A program made the position numbers and the translations under genes. From contig CM075651.1 of the NCBI GenBank assembly GCA_037953625.1, positions 63,970,501 to 64,034,500 of the forward strand: DNA of 64,000 nucleotides. The letters run 5' to 3'. Origin of the DNA: Crotalaria pallida (lineage: Eukaryota > Streptophyta > Magnoliopsida > Fabales > Fabaceae). Shown in pieces: positions 44,020-56,648 of this stretch; the stretch's first letter is position 1, and every line of letters begins with the position of its first letter. Below the pieces are notes generated by a model that worked only from the letters and a program-made list of their open reading frames with translations, was not told the DNA's origin and did no database searches.

Positions 44020-45143
44020 TGATCGAGGTCGTACCCGATACAAATAAAAACAGTTTAAGTATAGTACTAGGAAGTGACTCCTAGGTCGTCTCCCAAGGAA
44101 TATCTTATCAAGCAAAAGGTCGAACACATAGTATGCATAGAAAACAGGGGGGGTTTTTTTTTTGTATTGAATATTGAATAATTGAAATCAAAACAGAATT
44201 AAATCAAAACGAAGAAACAGATAAGGAAAAGCGGATAAACCCCTTTGGCTCGCGTTCACAACTCTATCATCGGTCACAGAAGATCAATTTCTTTCCTCTT
44301 CACTGTCCAACTCATGAGAATTAAATACTAAGCGAAAATTCAATTCTCACCCCAAAACCCAAACCTCTAATTAAGCATTAAAAGCCAAAGCATGGAGTTT
44401 TTACGAGTTTGCATAAATTAAGCATTCATACACATGGATTATCTCTATAGAATGGAACTAAGCGAACCATAACATATCAATAAGCATGAAAACAGTGAAT
44501 AAAAACGAAATAGCATTAAGAACAGAACCTCAAGAGTATGTGATACATTACCAAAGGGATTTAACCTAAGAGTTTAGCCTTCCATGAAGAAAAATACCAA
44601 AAACGTGTAGAAAGGGAAGAAAGAGAAACCCTAGCAGCCACCACAAGCTTGGAGAGCAAAACTAAGCCTTCTCTATGAGAGAGAATGTAAAAAACGTGGA
44701 ATGATTAGATGTCCCCTAGGGTTTACACGAATTTGGCTTTTTAAATCTCAAAACGGGCCTAAATCATGGGCCCAAATCCTAAGGAAAGCTTATCTCTAAA
44801 TTAAATCTAAAAATATCTTATAGATAAAATCTAAATCTTAAAAGATATAACTAAATCTCAACTAATCCTAAAGATAGATTACAATCTTCACTTCATCATA
44901 TATCTTCTCTTCCAAAATTAAATCTTCATTCCCAAAATGTCCAAAAAGCCCTTGTGCCAAATATGACCTGAAAATAGAAATAGAATTAATTAGGCTAAAT
45001 AATCCCAAATTAAACAATATTCAGAATAGTAGTCCAATAAACTCTAAATCACTAAATCAAGCTAAACAATGTCAAATAGGCAACAAGTATCAATAATAGG
45101 AGTAAAATAATGCAAGGAAAAATGGGAAATAAAATGCTCATCA
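44020..45143 (-). repeat. 3' LTR of the Athila-type element
   Basis: 1124 bases, matching 53023-54145 at all but about seven positions, mostly transitions plus a one-base change in a T run. On the element strand it starts TGATGAGC and ends CTCGATCA. Confidence 0.94.
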
Positions 45144-45159
45144 AATACCCCCACACTTA
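45144..45159 (-). other. Polypurine tract of the Athila-type element
   Basis: On minus TAAGTGTGGGGGTATT immediately before the 3' LTR start TGATGAGC. A near-copy (TTTAAGTGTGGGGGGAGAG) lies just after the pol stop at about 46537-46555. Confidence 0.8.
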
Positions 45160-46652
45160 TCCTTTTGCACTCCTGGGCAAAACTAAGAATTAGGACTGAG
45201 AAAATCAATATGCACCAAAATGAATCATGTAACAAGATTACTAAAACTAATGAATGCAAACCTAAGAGATTACATACTTCACAATGAATTCTAGGAAATG
45301 CAAAGAAATGGGCAAAATCGAGCACACGAAGAAAATAAGGACCAAAGAATCAAGGCATCCATGAACATCATCCAATTATTTCAAATATGCAAAGAAAACC
45401 AATGACATCAAGAGGGTAGTCACAAAGATGATAGAAACTCACAAGGATCACTCAATAGTGTTTACACTCAAGTGTTTAAGGTTAATCAGTGTTTACACTC
45501 AAGGCACATCATGAAAAACAAACACAACCATAAGCTTGACAAGCCTCTAACATCAACAATCAATACACATGCACATTAAGATCAAAAGGTCTTTTCAGGG
45601 TTGTAATGGGGCCAAGGACAGGGTAGGATAAAAATATGGGAAATGTAGCTAAAACCCAGGGAATAGAGGAGCAATGGGGAACAAGTAAAAAAAATAAGCA
45701 CAATCCACCCCAGAATGAAATGGTAAACATAACAACAACCTCTAATTCCAATCCTCCATGCCTCAATCAACCTTTTATTCCATTTTTTTTTTGTTTTTTT
45801 CTTCTTCTTCTTCTTTCTTTCTTTTTTTTTTCATCATTCATTTTCTCAATTTTTTTTTTCATTCCAGAACTTCATGAACGAAAGGAAAGAAGAAACAACA
45901 AAAATGGCATAATGAGATAAAGCCATAATTACATCACCGACCATAGAGGCAAAACCCAGAACTCACAAGAGATGAAGAACAAAGCACCCTCGCTTACTTA
46001 ATACCCATTCCCAAAACAATTCCAAAGCTCCAACATTCCCTAAGGTTAGGACAATCATGGTTTTTCAGTCATAGGCTTGTAATGAGCTAAAGAACAAAGA
46101 AAAGGGATATAAAGGCTCAAAGGGGCTATCAAAGGATAAATTCATTCAAGGTAGGCTCATATGGCTAGTGGCTTATTCAAGAAAAAAAAACAATGCCTAA
46201 ATCATTTCAAAATGTGCATGGGAATATCAAGTATCAACAAGAGTCAAGTCAAGTTCTAGAGTGCAAGTAATCCAGAGTGCAATCACACTTGAAAGAAAAA
46301 TTAGGTGGCATATATAGCAATCCACCCACAATTAAGGCTCAAATCCTCACAAAAGGGACAATTCTATCACAGTGTTACCACCTCTTAATTATCAAAAGCA
46401 ACTTTACACACAGAAATGCATGAATTCAGACACAAGATACCAAGACTCTACTAAAATGAAGCAAAAACATGCAAGAAAATGCCCAAAACTTAGCAAAACC
46501 TAAAAAATCAAAGCAAAAATATGCAACCTAAACTACTCTCCCCCCACACTTAAATCACACATTGTCCTCAATGTAAAACAAATAGCAGAATCAGACAGAT
46601 ATAGACAAGTGGAATAAAAGTAGTAAATAAGGAGAAAAGAAGACTCCCTAAA
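45160..46652 (-). other. Non-coding region between pol and 3' LTR (env position)
   Basis: About 1.5 kb with no long frame. It includes a T-rich stretch (45780-45860), A-rich runs and many short frames only. In env-bearing Athila relatives this interval holds an env-like ORF; nothing like it is visible here. Confidence 0.7.
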
Positions 46653-49600
46653 TCATGGTGGGTCAAAAATGGGGTCGACCAATGAGGCTTCCTCCACAGG
46701 TGCATCATCCAAAGAAGGGGTAGTGAGGAAAGGCTTGAGTCGGTGGCCATTGACTTTGAAGCTCTTGTCTGTGGACTCACTCTTGATCTCCACAGTGCCA
46801 TAAGGAAACACCTGGGTGACTACAAACGGTCCAATCCATTTAGAGCGGAGCTTTCCACTCATGAGTCCAAGCCTAGAGTTGTAGAGCAACACTTTTTGAC
46901 CAACCAAGAACTCCTTTCTGCAAATTGAGCTATCATGGAGCTTCTTGGTCTTCTCTTTGTAGAACTTGGAATTCTCATAGGCCTCCAAACGGATCTCATC
47001 TAGCTCACTCAACTGCAGCTTCCTCTCCTCGCCCGCTTGATCAAGAGCTAAGTTACATTGCTTCACAGCCCAATATGCACGGTGCTCTATCTCCACAGGC
47101 AGGTGGCATGCCTTACCAAAAACAACCCGATAAGGTGACATCCCTATGGGTGCCTTGTAAGAAGTCCGATGGGCCCATAGAGCATCCTCCAATCGTGTGC
47201 TCTAATCCTTTCTATTAGGCTTCACCATCTTCTCCAAAATCCGCTTGATCTCTCTGTTTGAAATCTCAGCTTGCCCATTGGTTTGGGGGTGATATGGTGT
47301 AGAAACTTTGTGCACAACCCCATACTTCTTAAGCAAAGCTTGCATGGATCTATTGCAGAAGTGTGTGCCTTGATCACTGACTATGGCTCTAGGTATGCCA
47401 AACCTGCAAAGGATATTAGTCCTGACAAAATCTACAACAACCTGAGCATCATTGGTCCTGGTGGCCTTAGCTTCCACCCATTTGGATACATAATCCACAG
47501 CAAGTAAGATATAATAAAAACCAAAAGAAACAGGAAAGGGGCCCATGAAATCTATACCCCAGACATCAAACACCTCACAGAACAACATAGGTTGTTGCGG
47601 CATCTGTTGCCTCCAAGATAGGGTGCCTCCTGCCCTTTGACATTGCTCACATGAGCTGCAGATTTTGCTTGCATCCTTGAAGATGGTAGGCCAATAAAAT
47701 CCAGAATCCAACACCTTTCGTGCTCTCCTTTGAGTGCCAAGGTGGCCTCCAACTGGTGAAGCATGGCAAAATTGGAGAACCGATTGGATCTCCTGGTCTG
47801 GAATGCACCTTTGAATGACCTGATCACTGCAAAAACGCCACAAATAGGGGTCATCCCATACATAATACTTGGCATCGCTCTTCAATTTGTCTCTTTGAGC
47901 TTTGGATGCCAAGGGTGGAAAAACAGATGCAACTATATAATTTACAATATCAGCAAACCAAGGAATAAGGGGAGGGGGATGTGAAACATGCAAAACTAAA
48001 AGCTGCTCATCCGGGAAGTCATCCCGGATAGGAAATGCATCTTCCTCTCTCTCTATTCTACTCAAGTGGTCTGCGACAAGGTTATGTGCACCACTCCGAT
48101 CCTGAATCTCAAGATCAAACTCCTGGAGGAGCAACATCCATCTAATCAACCTAGGTTTGGAATCTGTCTTTTTCAAAAGATACTTCAGAGCAGCATGATC
48201 AGTATACACCACAACCTTAGAACCTAATAGATATGATCTAAACTTATCAAGTGCAAAGACAATGGCTAACAGCTCTTTTTCAGTTGTGGTGTAATTAACT
48301 TGTGCTGAATCTAAAGTCCTAGATGCATAATAAATCACATGAGACATCTTACCAACCCTTTGGGAGAGAACTGCTCCCAAAGCATAATTCGAGGCATCGG
48401 TCATGAGCTCAAATGGGAGAGTCCAGTCAAGTGGTTGGATGATGGGAGTGGTGGTGAGTGCTCTCTTTAGCTCATCAAATGCCTTCTTGCATTGGTCTCC
48501 AAACTCAAATGTGGTATCCTTTTGAAGCAAGTTGGATAGTGGAAGGGTTATCTTGCTAAAGTTCTGAATAAACCTGCGATAGAAACCTGCATGGCCATGA
48601 AAAGAACGCACCTCTCGCACGCAAGAGGGGTAAGGCAAATATGATATTACATGCAGCTTAGCAGGGTCAACCTCTATGCCCTTATGCGAAATAATGTGCC
48701 CTAAGACTATGCCTTGTTCTACCATAAAATGACATTTTTCAAAATTCAAGACAAGGTTAGTCTCAATGCACCTATTAAGCACCTTAGACAAACTATCAAG
48801 ACATGCATCAAAAGAGGAACCATATACACTAAAATCATCCATGAAGACCTCTATGCAATGCTCAAGTAAGTCATTAAAAATACTCATCATACATCTTTGA
48901 AAAGTGCCAGGAGCATTGCATAGGCCAAAAGGCATCTTCCTATAAGCAAATGTACCAAAAGGACAGGTAAATGTAGTCTTATGTTGGTCCTCTGGTGCAA
49001 TACAGATTTGGAAATAACCAGAGAAACCATCTAAGAAGCAATAGTGAGATTTACCTGCCAGGCGCTCCAACATCTGATCAATGAAGGGAAGAGGAAAGTG
49101 ATCCTTGCGGGTCGCCTGGTTGAGCTTCCTATAATCAATGCAGACTCTCCAACTGTTCTGCACTCTAGTGGGAATCAGCTCATCCTTCTCATTTTTGACA
49201 ACTGTCACCCCAGACTTCTTGGGAACTACTTGAACCGGGCTTACCCAAGTGATGTCTGAAATGGGGTAGAAAATGCCAGCTTGCAGCAGCTTGGTGACCT
49301 CTTTCTTCACCACATCAAGAATCTGGGGGTTCAACCGTCTTTGGGGTTGTCTCACTGGTTTAGCCCCATCCTCCAATAAAATCCGATGCATGCACATGGA
49401 GGGGCTAATACCAGGTATGTCTGCCAAAGTCCATCCTATTGCCCTTTTGTTTGCTCTAATCACATCCAGCAGCTGCTTCTCTTGATCAACAGAAAGGGAG
49501 GTAGAGATGATCACTGGAAGTTTCTGCTCAGCCTCCAAGTAAGCATATTTGAGATGAGGAGGAAGGGGCTTCAGGTCCAATAAAGGTGCCTGCATCACAG

Positions 49601-52295
49601 ATGGAACTAAAGGAGCAGCAGAATTGGATTCTGCCGCCTGCACCTGAACAAGTGAATTAGACTCATGCAAAACAGAAATGGGGTTAGCATGATCTGAATC
49701 TATATCATATGAATCAACAGATGCAGTAGCAGAATTTAAAAACTGGTCAATTTCAATGCATGCAGTGCACATTTTGGAATCAGAACATGCAGAACAAGTA
49801 AATGAGCTAGTGAAAGATGGCAAATCATAATCATGCAAAAAGTCTAGAACATGCTCATCAATCAGATCATCAATCAAGTCAACATGAAAAACAGAGTGGT
49901 CATCAGAAAAATGTTTCATAGCATCAAAAATATTGAATCGAACCACACTGTCATCAAATTCCATGGAAAGTGTACCTGCATGCACATCTATCTTGGTTCG
50001 GGCTGTTTTCAAAAATGGTCTCCCTAATATGATAGGGACAGCACTACGAGAGGTGTCCTCTTCCATATCAAGAATATAAAAATCAGCAGGAAAGATAAGC
50101 TCTTCAACCCGAACCAGGACATCCTCTATCAAACCTGCGGGGTAGGCAGTAGATCTATTTGCCAAGTGAATAACCACACCCGTAGGTTGAAGAGGTCCAA
50201 GTGAAAGAGACTTGAAAACAGACATAGGCATAACATTAATAGATGCTCCTAAATCTAGCAAAGCATTCTCAAATTTAGTATTACCTATGATACAAGGCAC
50301 AGAGAAAGTTCCAGGATCCTTACACTTTTCAGGAATATGAGGGACGGGTTTACCTATAAGAGCAGAGACATTTCTTCCCATGTTGATCCTCTCATTGCCC
50401 TTGAGCTTCCGTTTGTGTGTGCATAGATCCTTCAAGAACTTTGCATACCTTGGAATCTGCTTGATTGCATCAAGAAGGGGTATGTTGACTTCCACCTTCC
50501 TGAATGTGTCAAGTATCTCTTTGTCAATCTCTTCCATTTTCTTGCTTTGAGTCACCCCCCTTGGTGGGAAAGGAAGAGGAATGGGGGGTGGTTGTTGGGC
50601 AGCAGCAGGTGTTGTGCTTGTGGAAGGCTGAGCTGGATGGCATTTTCTGGTACTTGTGTGCTCACTCTCCTCGACCATTTGGCTCTTCTTGTTGGTTGAA
50701 ACTAGATCATCTTTGTTGAGGTCAGATTCTGGTGTGGGTGTGACAATCTGCTTCCCTGACCTTAGATTAATGGCACTCACATTCTGGTTTGGATTGATCA
50801 CTGTTTGGGATGGCAACTTGTTAGAATTCTGAGATTGCATAGTGTTGATTGCTGTTGCCATCTGTCCCATCTGATTGGTCAAAGATTGAATGGAGGCCTC
50901 TTGTCTTTGAATGGATGCTCTAGTTTCCTGTTGGAATTGGAGATTTTGCATGGTCATCTGTTTCATCAGCTCTTCCAATGAAGGTTGCTGCTCAGTACTA
51001 GGAGCTGGTGGTGCAGAATTAGCCTGTTGTTGTCTCTGTTGCTGGACTTGAGGAGGTACATATGGTGGTCTAGAATTGTTCTGAAATTGAACCTGTGAAG
51101 GTTGCTGCTGATCAGACCATCTTAGGTTGGGATGGTTCCTCCAACCAGGGTTGTATCTATTAGTAGAGAGATCAAAGTTCTGTGGCTGCTGGTTTCTACT
51201 GTTGAAGATGTTGGCGGCATATGCCTCAGGTTGGTCAGCACCAGTCGTGGGCTGCTGCTGCACAGAAGGGCATGCATCTGTGGGGTGCTCAGTGGATGTG
51301 CATATGCCACATAATCTAGCAGGCAGAGACAACTTCTTCTGGTTGATGGCCAATTGAGTGACCAAAGTTGTAAGTGAATCTATCTTCTGTTCAAGCTTCT
51401 CAACCTTACCAGAACTTGTGCCAACATCATTCACTCCTCTCACTATGATTGCATCGTTGTTGCCCCTTGCATGGAATTGTTGACAATTGGAAGCCATCTT
51501 CTCAATCTTGACTCTGGCTTCTAAAGGTGTCATGTCTCCTAGGGCAGCACCACTTGCAGCATCAAGCATGTTTCTCTCCATGAGGTTGAGACCTTCATAG
51601 AAATATTGAATAAGCAGCTGCTCTGAGATCTGATGGTGGGGGCAGCTCGCACACAGTCTCTTGAATCTCTCCCAATACTCATAGAGACTTTCTCCAACTT
51701 GTTGCCTGATGCCTGATATATCCTTTCGGATTGCTGTTGTTCTGCATGGAGGGAAGAATTTCTCCAAAAATGCCCTCTTCAGGTCATCCCAGACTGTGAT
51801 AGAACCAGGGGCCAGATCGTACAACCAATCCTTGGCTAGCCCCTCTAGGGAGTGTGGGAATGCCTTAAGACAAACATGATCCTCTTGCACATCATGTGGT
51901 TTCATAGTAGCACAGACAATATGGAACTGCTTGAGATGTTTATGAGGATCCTCACCTGCAAGACCATTAAACTTGGGCAACAAATGAATTAGTCCAGACC
52001 TTAGCTCATACGGGTCATCGGGATACTGGATGCACAAATCTTCAATAGTGAAATCAGGTGCAGCCAGCTCCCTCAATGTGCTCTCACGTGGTGGAGTTTG
52101 AGCCATATTTTCAGAATAATCAGAATAAGAATCAGAATTTATAGGAATAGAAGAAAAAGAAGCAGACTCACTATGTAAAGACTCAATAGACTCACTACCT
52201 ATGGACTGTTTCCTATTTTGTCTAACTAGTCTGTGATAAGTTCTATCAATTTCAGGGTTATATGGATGCAAGTAGCTTGGGTTGCCCCTAGTCAT
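46653..52295 (-). pseudogene. Athila-type Gag-Pol polyprotein, one nonsense codon
   Basis: From the ATG at 52293-52295 one frame of about 1880 codons runs to 46653, interrupted only by TAG at 47202-47204 (codon about 1698, where Trp TGG is likely). Gag core: LPKFNGLAGEDPHKHLKQF, WDDLKRAFLEKFFP. CCHC near residue 330 (CGICTSTEHPTDAC). Protease near 680 (LLDLGASINVMP). RT 1000-1200 with VCIDYRKLN and FMDD. RNase H from TDASNYALG (about 1300). Integrase zinc region 1515-1560, then GIDFMGPF, VSDQGTHF and PQTNGQAE. The stop lies after the third catalytic residue, so only the integrase C-terminus is lost. The frame upstream of 52295 is Lys-rich translation of a T-rich leader and is not included. 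Confidence 0.92.
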
Positions 52296-53000
52296 GTACT
52301 GAACAGAACACCATGAAGCATAGCAAACTATCACTAATATACATGACCAAAATAGGCAACAAAATTTTTTATTTTTTAAAATTTTTTTCTTTATTTTTTT
52401 AAGCACCCTAAAATCACGAAAACATACCACAAAAAGTTTGAGGACAAAATTCAAAAGGGAACCAAGTCAAACAATTAAATCAGAGACCAAAAACTAAGAA
52501 AATAAAACTTGTAAAATAAAAAAGAAATAGTAAAACGGCTTTTTCAGGATCCAGACGAAGGAGTGTTCTGACGAAGTAGAAAAATCAGATTGTTCAGAAA
52601 ATTCCCTTCGATTTGATATAAAATTCGTCAAATTCCGAGTTACGGGTCAAAAGTTGCGACGATTTGAAGAAAGTGCTGCTAAAACTTTTTGGAAAATTTT
52701 TCTGGAACTCACAACCAGTGATGATCTGAGTGATCGTGGTGCCTCAAAACCTTTTTATATGATAAAAGTAGTGTGGATATAAATTTTCGTGCAAAAATTC
52801 CACCCACAACTATGTGAACTAGCAACCACAGAATCAATCAAATACACTAATTGCAACAAAATAGCAAAACAGCAAACAGTGCAACTTCAACCGGTTATCA
52901 GAATTGACTACTAGACCCTAAATCAGACACGACACACTATAATAACTATACTAACTATGACACTAACTAACTACTAATGACCTTTGGCAAGAACCGATAC
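52296..53000 (-). other. Untranslated leader of the Athila-type element
   Basis: About 700 bases between PBS and the Gag start. AT-rich, with a long A/T run at 52370-52400. No ORF or structure that I can support. Confidence 0.6.
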
Positions 53001-53018
53001 TCCCCGGCAACGGCGCCA
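53001..53018 (-). other. Primer binding site of the Athila-type element
   Basis: On minus TGGCGCCGTTGCCGGGGA, a classic plant gypsy PBS, four bases inside the 5' LTR. Confidence 0.9.
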
Positions 53019-53022
53019 AATT

Positions 53023-54145
53023 TGATCGAGGCCGTACCCGATACAAATAAAAATAGTTTAAGTATAGTACTAGGAAGTGACTCCTAGGTCGTCTCCCAAG
53101 GAATATCTTATCAAACAAAAGGTCGAACACATAGTATGCATAGAAAACAGGGGGGGTTTTTTTTTGTATTGAATATTGAATAATTGAAATCAAAACAGAA
53201 TTAAATCAAAACGAAGAAACAGATAAGGAAAAGCGGATAAACCCCTTTGGCTCGCGTTCACAACTCTATCATTGGTCACAAAAGATCAATTTCTTTCCTC
53301 TTCACTGTCCAACTCATGAGAATTAAATACTAAGCGAAAATTCAATTCTCACCCCAAAACCCAAACCTCTAATTAAGCATTAAAAGCCAAAGCATGGAGT
53401 TTTTACGAGTTTGCATAAATTAAGCATTCATACACATGGATTATCTCTATAGAATGGAACTAAGCGAACCATAACATATCAATAAGCATGAAAACAGTGA
53501 ATAAAAATGAAATAGCATTAAGAACAGAACCTCAAGAGTATGTGATACATTACCAAAGGGATTTAACCTAAGAGTTTAGCCTTCCATGAAGAAAAATACC
53601 AAAAACGTGTAGAAAGGGAAGAAAGAGAAACCCTAGCAGCCACCACAAGCTTGGAGAGCAAAACTAAGCCTTCTCTATGAGAGAGAATGTAAAAAACGTG
53701 GAATGATTAGATGTCCCCTAGGGTTTACACGAATTTGGCTTTTTAAATCTCAAAACGGGCCTAAATCATGGGCCCAAATCCTAAGGAAAGCTTATCTCTA
53801 AATTAAATCTAAAAATATCTTATAGATAAAATCTAAATCTTAAAAGATATAACTAAATCTCAACTAATCCTAAAGATAGATTACAATCTTCACTTCATCA
53901 TATATCTTCTCTTCCAAAATTAAATCTTCATTCCCAAAATGTCCAAAAAGCCCTTGTGCCAAATATGACCTGAAAATAGAAATAGAATTAATTAGGCTAA
54001 ATAATCCCAAATTAAACAATATTCAGAATAGTAGTCCAATAAACTCTAAATCACTAAATCAAGCTAAACAATGTCAAATAGGCAACAAGTATCAATAATA
54101 GGAGTAAAATAATGCAAGGAAAAATGGGAAATAAAATGCTCATCA
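53023..54145 (-). repeat. 5' LTR of the Athila-type element
   Basis: 1123 bases; on plus TGATCGAGG to GCTCATCA, followed by GTGTT. Nearly identical to the 3' LTR. Confidence 0.94.
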
Positions 54146-54153
54146 GTGTTACA

Positions 54154-55471
54154 CTGTTTATCTACGGATACTCAGGAGTTAATTGTGATAGGGGAGGGCA
54201 AGGACGGTGACTCGTCAAGAAGCCTAAGAGCGCTTCCCTAGGCAGGACGAAGTTACAATGGTCAAGGTCACTTGCCGGATGTTGATCGTAGCAAGGACTA
54301 CAACCGGAACTAGGGATAGAGCTGTCGCCCCCTTGAGCAAATACTAGATGGTGTAGAGGGAATCTGAACAAGGCTAAAAGTCACTGATTTTCTTACGACG
54401 ATCATGGCAGTTGGCCATATTGATGGTTCCAACATGGCGGATCTCGAGTTGTTTACTATGTTTTCCTTGGTTGGTACGTACCCTTTGACTTCGATGCCTG
54501 TGTGGTTAGGATTCCTGTGCGTCCCATCTGCTTTCCGAACTAGGTTGCGGTTGGATATCAGAAGAGGAGATGTATCGTGTGTGCTAACCTACCCTTACCT
54601 CAATGATTTCCCTCCCTAGATCATTGATGGTTGTGAAAATAATTAATGATTATGAGTATGGAATATTTAAAAGAATAATATTGAGTTATGTGAAAAAGTC
54701 GTATGGATAAAAGTTGTAAAGAGGATAAAGTTTGTAATAAGATGATATAATGATTTTTGGAAGAGAAGAGGTCGTAATGTTATATTGTATGCGCTTGGTT
54801 CTAGTGCGATCCATGGCATAAGTCCATGTCGTCGACGAACTTGTTCGTTTGATCGCTAACTCTCTCCCTTCTCTTCTATGTTCTTGTTTTTCTGGTTATG
54901 GTAAACCTTAGATGGCGGATCACGTGCTACGGTTGGTGATGACCCCTTTCGCGGGAGGACAGTGGTTTAGAACTGCTAATTCGGGAGGAGTGAGCATATC
55001 TACGAGGAGGGTGTAAAAGCGGCAACCGAAGAATCTTTCAAGACACTTGGGGTGAAGGATAGCAATGAAGACTAGTAGTCTAAGATTTAATAGCTCTTGT
55101 TTTGTATTCCATCCTTAGATGAGTAGGACATGATTACTCTATCCCGAATGTAACCCCTGATGTAATAAATGATTATTTTAAATGAAAGAAGTTATTTTGG
55201 TTACGTATTATGTGATTAAACTGTTTTCCGCAAAAATATGACATTGAGAAAATGAGTTTTGGAAATGTGTTGGAGGATAACATCTCTTTTTGGAAATAGA
55301 ATTTTTATGACGCGAGTTTGAGTATCAAATCATTTTTGTAAACAAATGAATCAAATTGTTGTATGAAAACCTTTTTGTAAAAGAAATTAAATGAACTGGT
55401 TTGGTAATGTTTATAAAAAAAATGGCACAAATTTTTAGTGAAAATTCTAAATCCAAATTGGGGTGTTACAC
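54154..55471 (+). repeat. Terminal part of the large LTR-like sequence, ending GGGGTGTTACA
   Basis: Non-coding. It resumes after GTGTTACA at 54153 and ends AAATTGGGGTGTTACA at 55471, followed by CAAAG. A polyadenylation-like TGTAATAAATG lies near 55160. With the CAAAG copies it defines the right end of the 33712-55471 block. The frame at 54404-54619 has no recognisable family and is left out. Confidence 0.6.
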
Positions 55472-55476
55472 AAAGT

Positions 55477-56040
55477 ACCTGAGATTTGAAGACTAGCACG
55501 AACCGGATTGGCGTAGCGAGAGGGAAGCCAAAAAGCTTCAAGAGAGGATGGCAGAAAGAATGTGATGGAGAAGAATCTGGAACCCAAGAACCAAGAAAGG
55601 AAATCGCAGGAGTGAGAAGGAGATATCAGAAGTGCAAGGTTTGAAAGAAAGAGAGAGTAAGGAAAATGAAAGGACAGTTGGAGTTAAAAAGGGAACTTCC
55701 CCCCCCCCCCCACAATTTTGAGTAATTGGGCTTGGAAGTAAAGGCCTAATTCTGCATTGAGCCACGAAAAGTGAAACGTGGCGCGTAACCACTGGAGGGA
55801 ATATTTGAAAAACCCAAAAGCCAGCATGCACAATAATGGCACAACTGACACATGCAACACGTGTCAACAAAAGGGCACTCAAACGTCCTGTCGAACAGAT
55901 AAAGGGACAGCGAGTCACATTGAGTTATCCAAAGGTCATTACCCCATTTCAATCATAACACTCGGCCTCTCCGGCCTCAACTTCAAAGAATTCTCAGCTC
56001 GGCTCAAGACTCAAAAAGTCTTACCGAGCAAGGGGGCTTA
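55477..56040 (-). other. Right-arm upstream region of the Tat antisense ORF
   Basis: Reverse copy of 12772-13330 with a poly-C run at about 55698-55710. It ends with the polypurine tract (AGCAAGGGGGCTTA) directly before the LTR at 56041. No protein is supported; frames here are shadows of repeat sequence. Confidence 0.7.
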
Positions 56041-56561
56041 TGTGGTAGACCGACCCTCGGTCCTACCCTTACAATACTCGGCCGACCAGATTAATCTATC
56101 TGCCAGGTCTTGCCTATCCAGGCCGAGCGCTTGTTCTAGGACCCACCCTGGCGACCATGGACCGACCATAGGGGGCTTCATCCCTTATGAGTCCGAGCTA
56201 GGGGCGCGTGAGCCTAACTTGCCACAGGGATAAGAAACCCCAGTACAGGATAAGGATGAATGACTCATCCCCTATCCTAAATGGGACACGTTAGCTGCCT
56301 TGCTGGACTTCCGTACAGGCCCACAAAGTACAATGCCACCTCTATAAATAGCTGTCTCCAGCAAGGGGCTCAGGTACGTTCTCTCACTCCCTAATCGCAC
56401 ATTTACACACACCGGTGATTAGGGAAACCCTAGTTGTCCCAACTGGACATCTAGCATACCCAAGAAATCATACAGTAACACCATGTCATCCTCTAACTCT
56501 CAAGTCCTTCCATACCTTTGAGCTAGGGGTAAACCTTGAACACAATGTCTTAGACACTACA
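56041..56561 (+). repeat. Complete 3' LTR of the right Tat arm
   Basis: 521 bases from TGTGGTAGACC to TTAGACACTACA, with TATAAATAG near 56346. It is the inverse of the LTR at 57410-57930 and matches the remnant at 12517-12771. GAGTT follows; the partner duplication would be left of the window. Confidence 0.9.
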
Positions 56562-56648
56562 GAGTTCCTGGGCAGGGCCGAGTACCACCTCAAAACGGGT
56601 GGTTGGAGAGTCAATGAGTAGGCTCGGCACTTCATTAAGTCTCCTCCA

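Larger units (their letters stand above)
44020..54145 (-). mobile_element. Young Athila-type Ty3/gypsy element without env (Diaspora-like)
   Basis: 10.1 kb, minus strand: 5' LTR (53023-54145), PBS TGGCGCCGTTGCCGGGGA, one gag-pol frame, a 1.5 kb non-coding stretch, polypurine tract and 3' LTR (44020-45143), flanked by GTGTT. About seven differences separate the 1.12 kb LTRs, so insertion is recent. The RT motif FMDDFSVYG, the protease DLGAS and the PBS are typical of the Athila lineage. No env-like ORF is present, which recalls the envelope-less soybean Diaspora family (from memory, not searched). Confidence 0.93.

Noticed and set aside
45636..45920. Phe/Leu-rich frame in the env position of the Athila-type element
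   Set aside because: It comes from a T-run on the strand opposite to the element and is not an env-like protein.
52296..52454. Upstream extension of the Athila-type frame (53 residues, hydrophobic and Lys-rich)
   Set aside because: It is translation of a T-rich leader from a non-ATG codon; the ATG at 52295 fits the known Gag start better.
54404..54619. 71-residue frame in the LTR-like tail
   Set aside because: No recognisable domain, no relative in the window, and length expected by chance.
55698..55710. Poly-C run as a regulatory element
   Set aside because: The left arm has only a short G/C run at the matching place; it is probably simple slippage.
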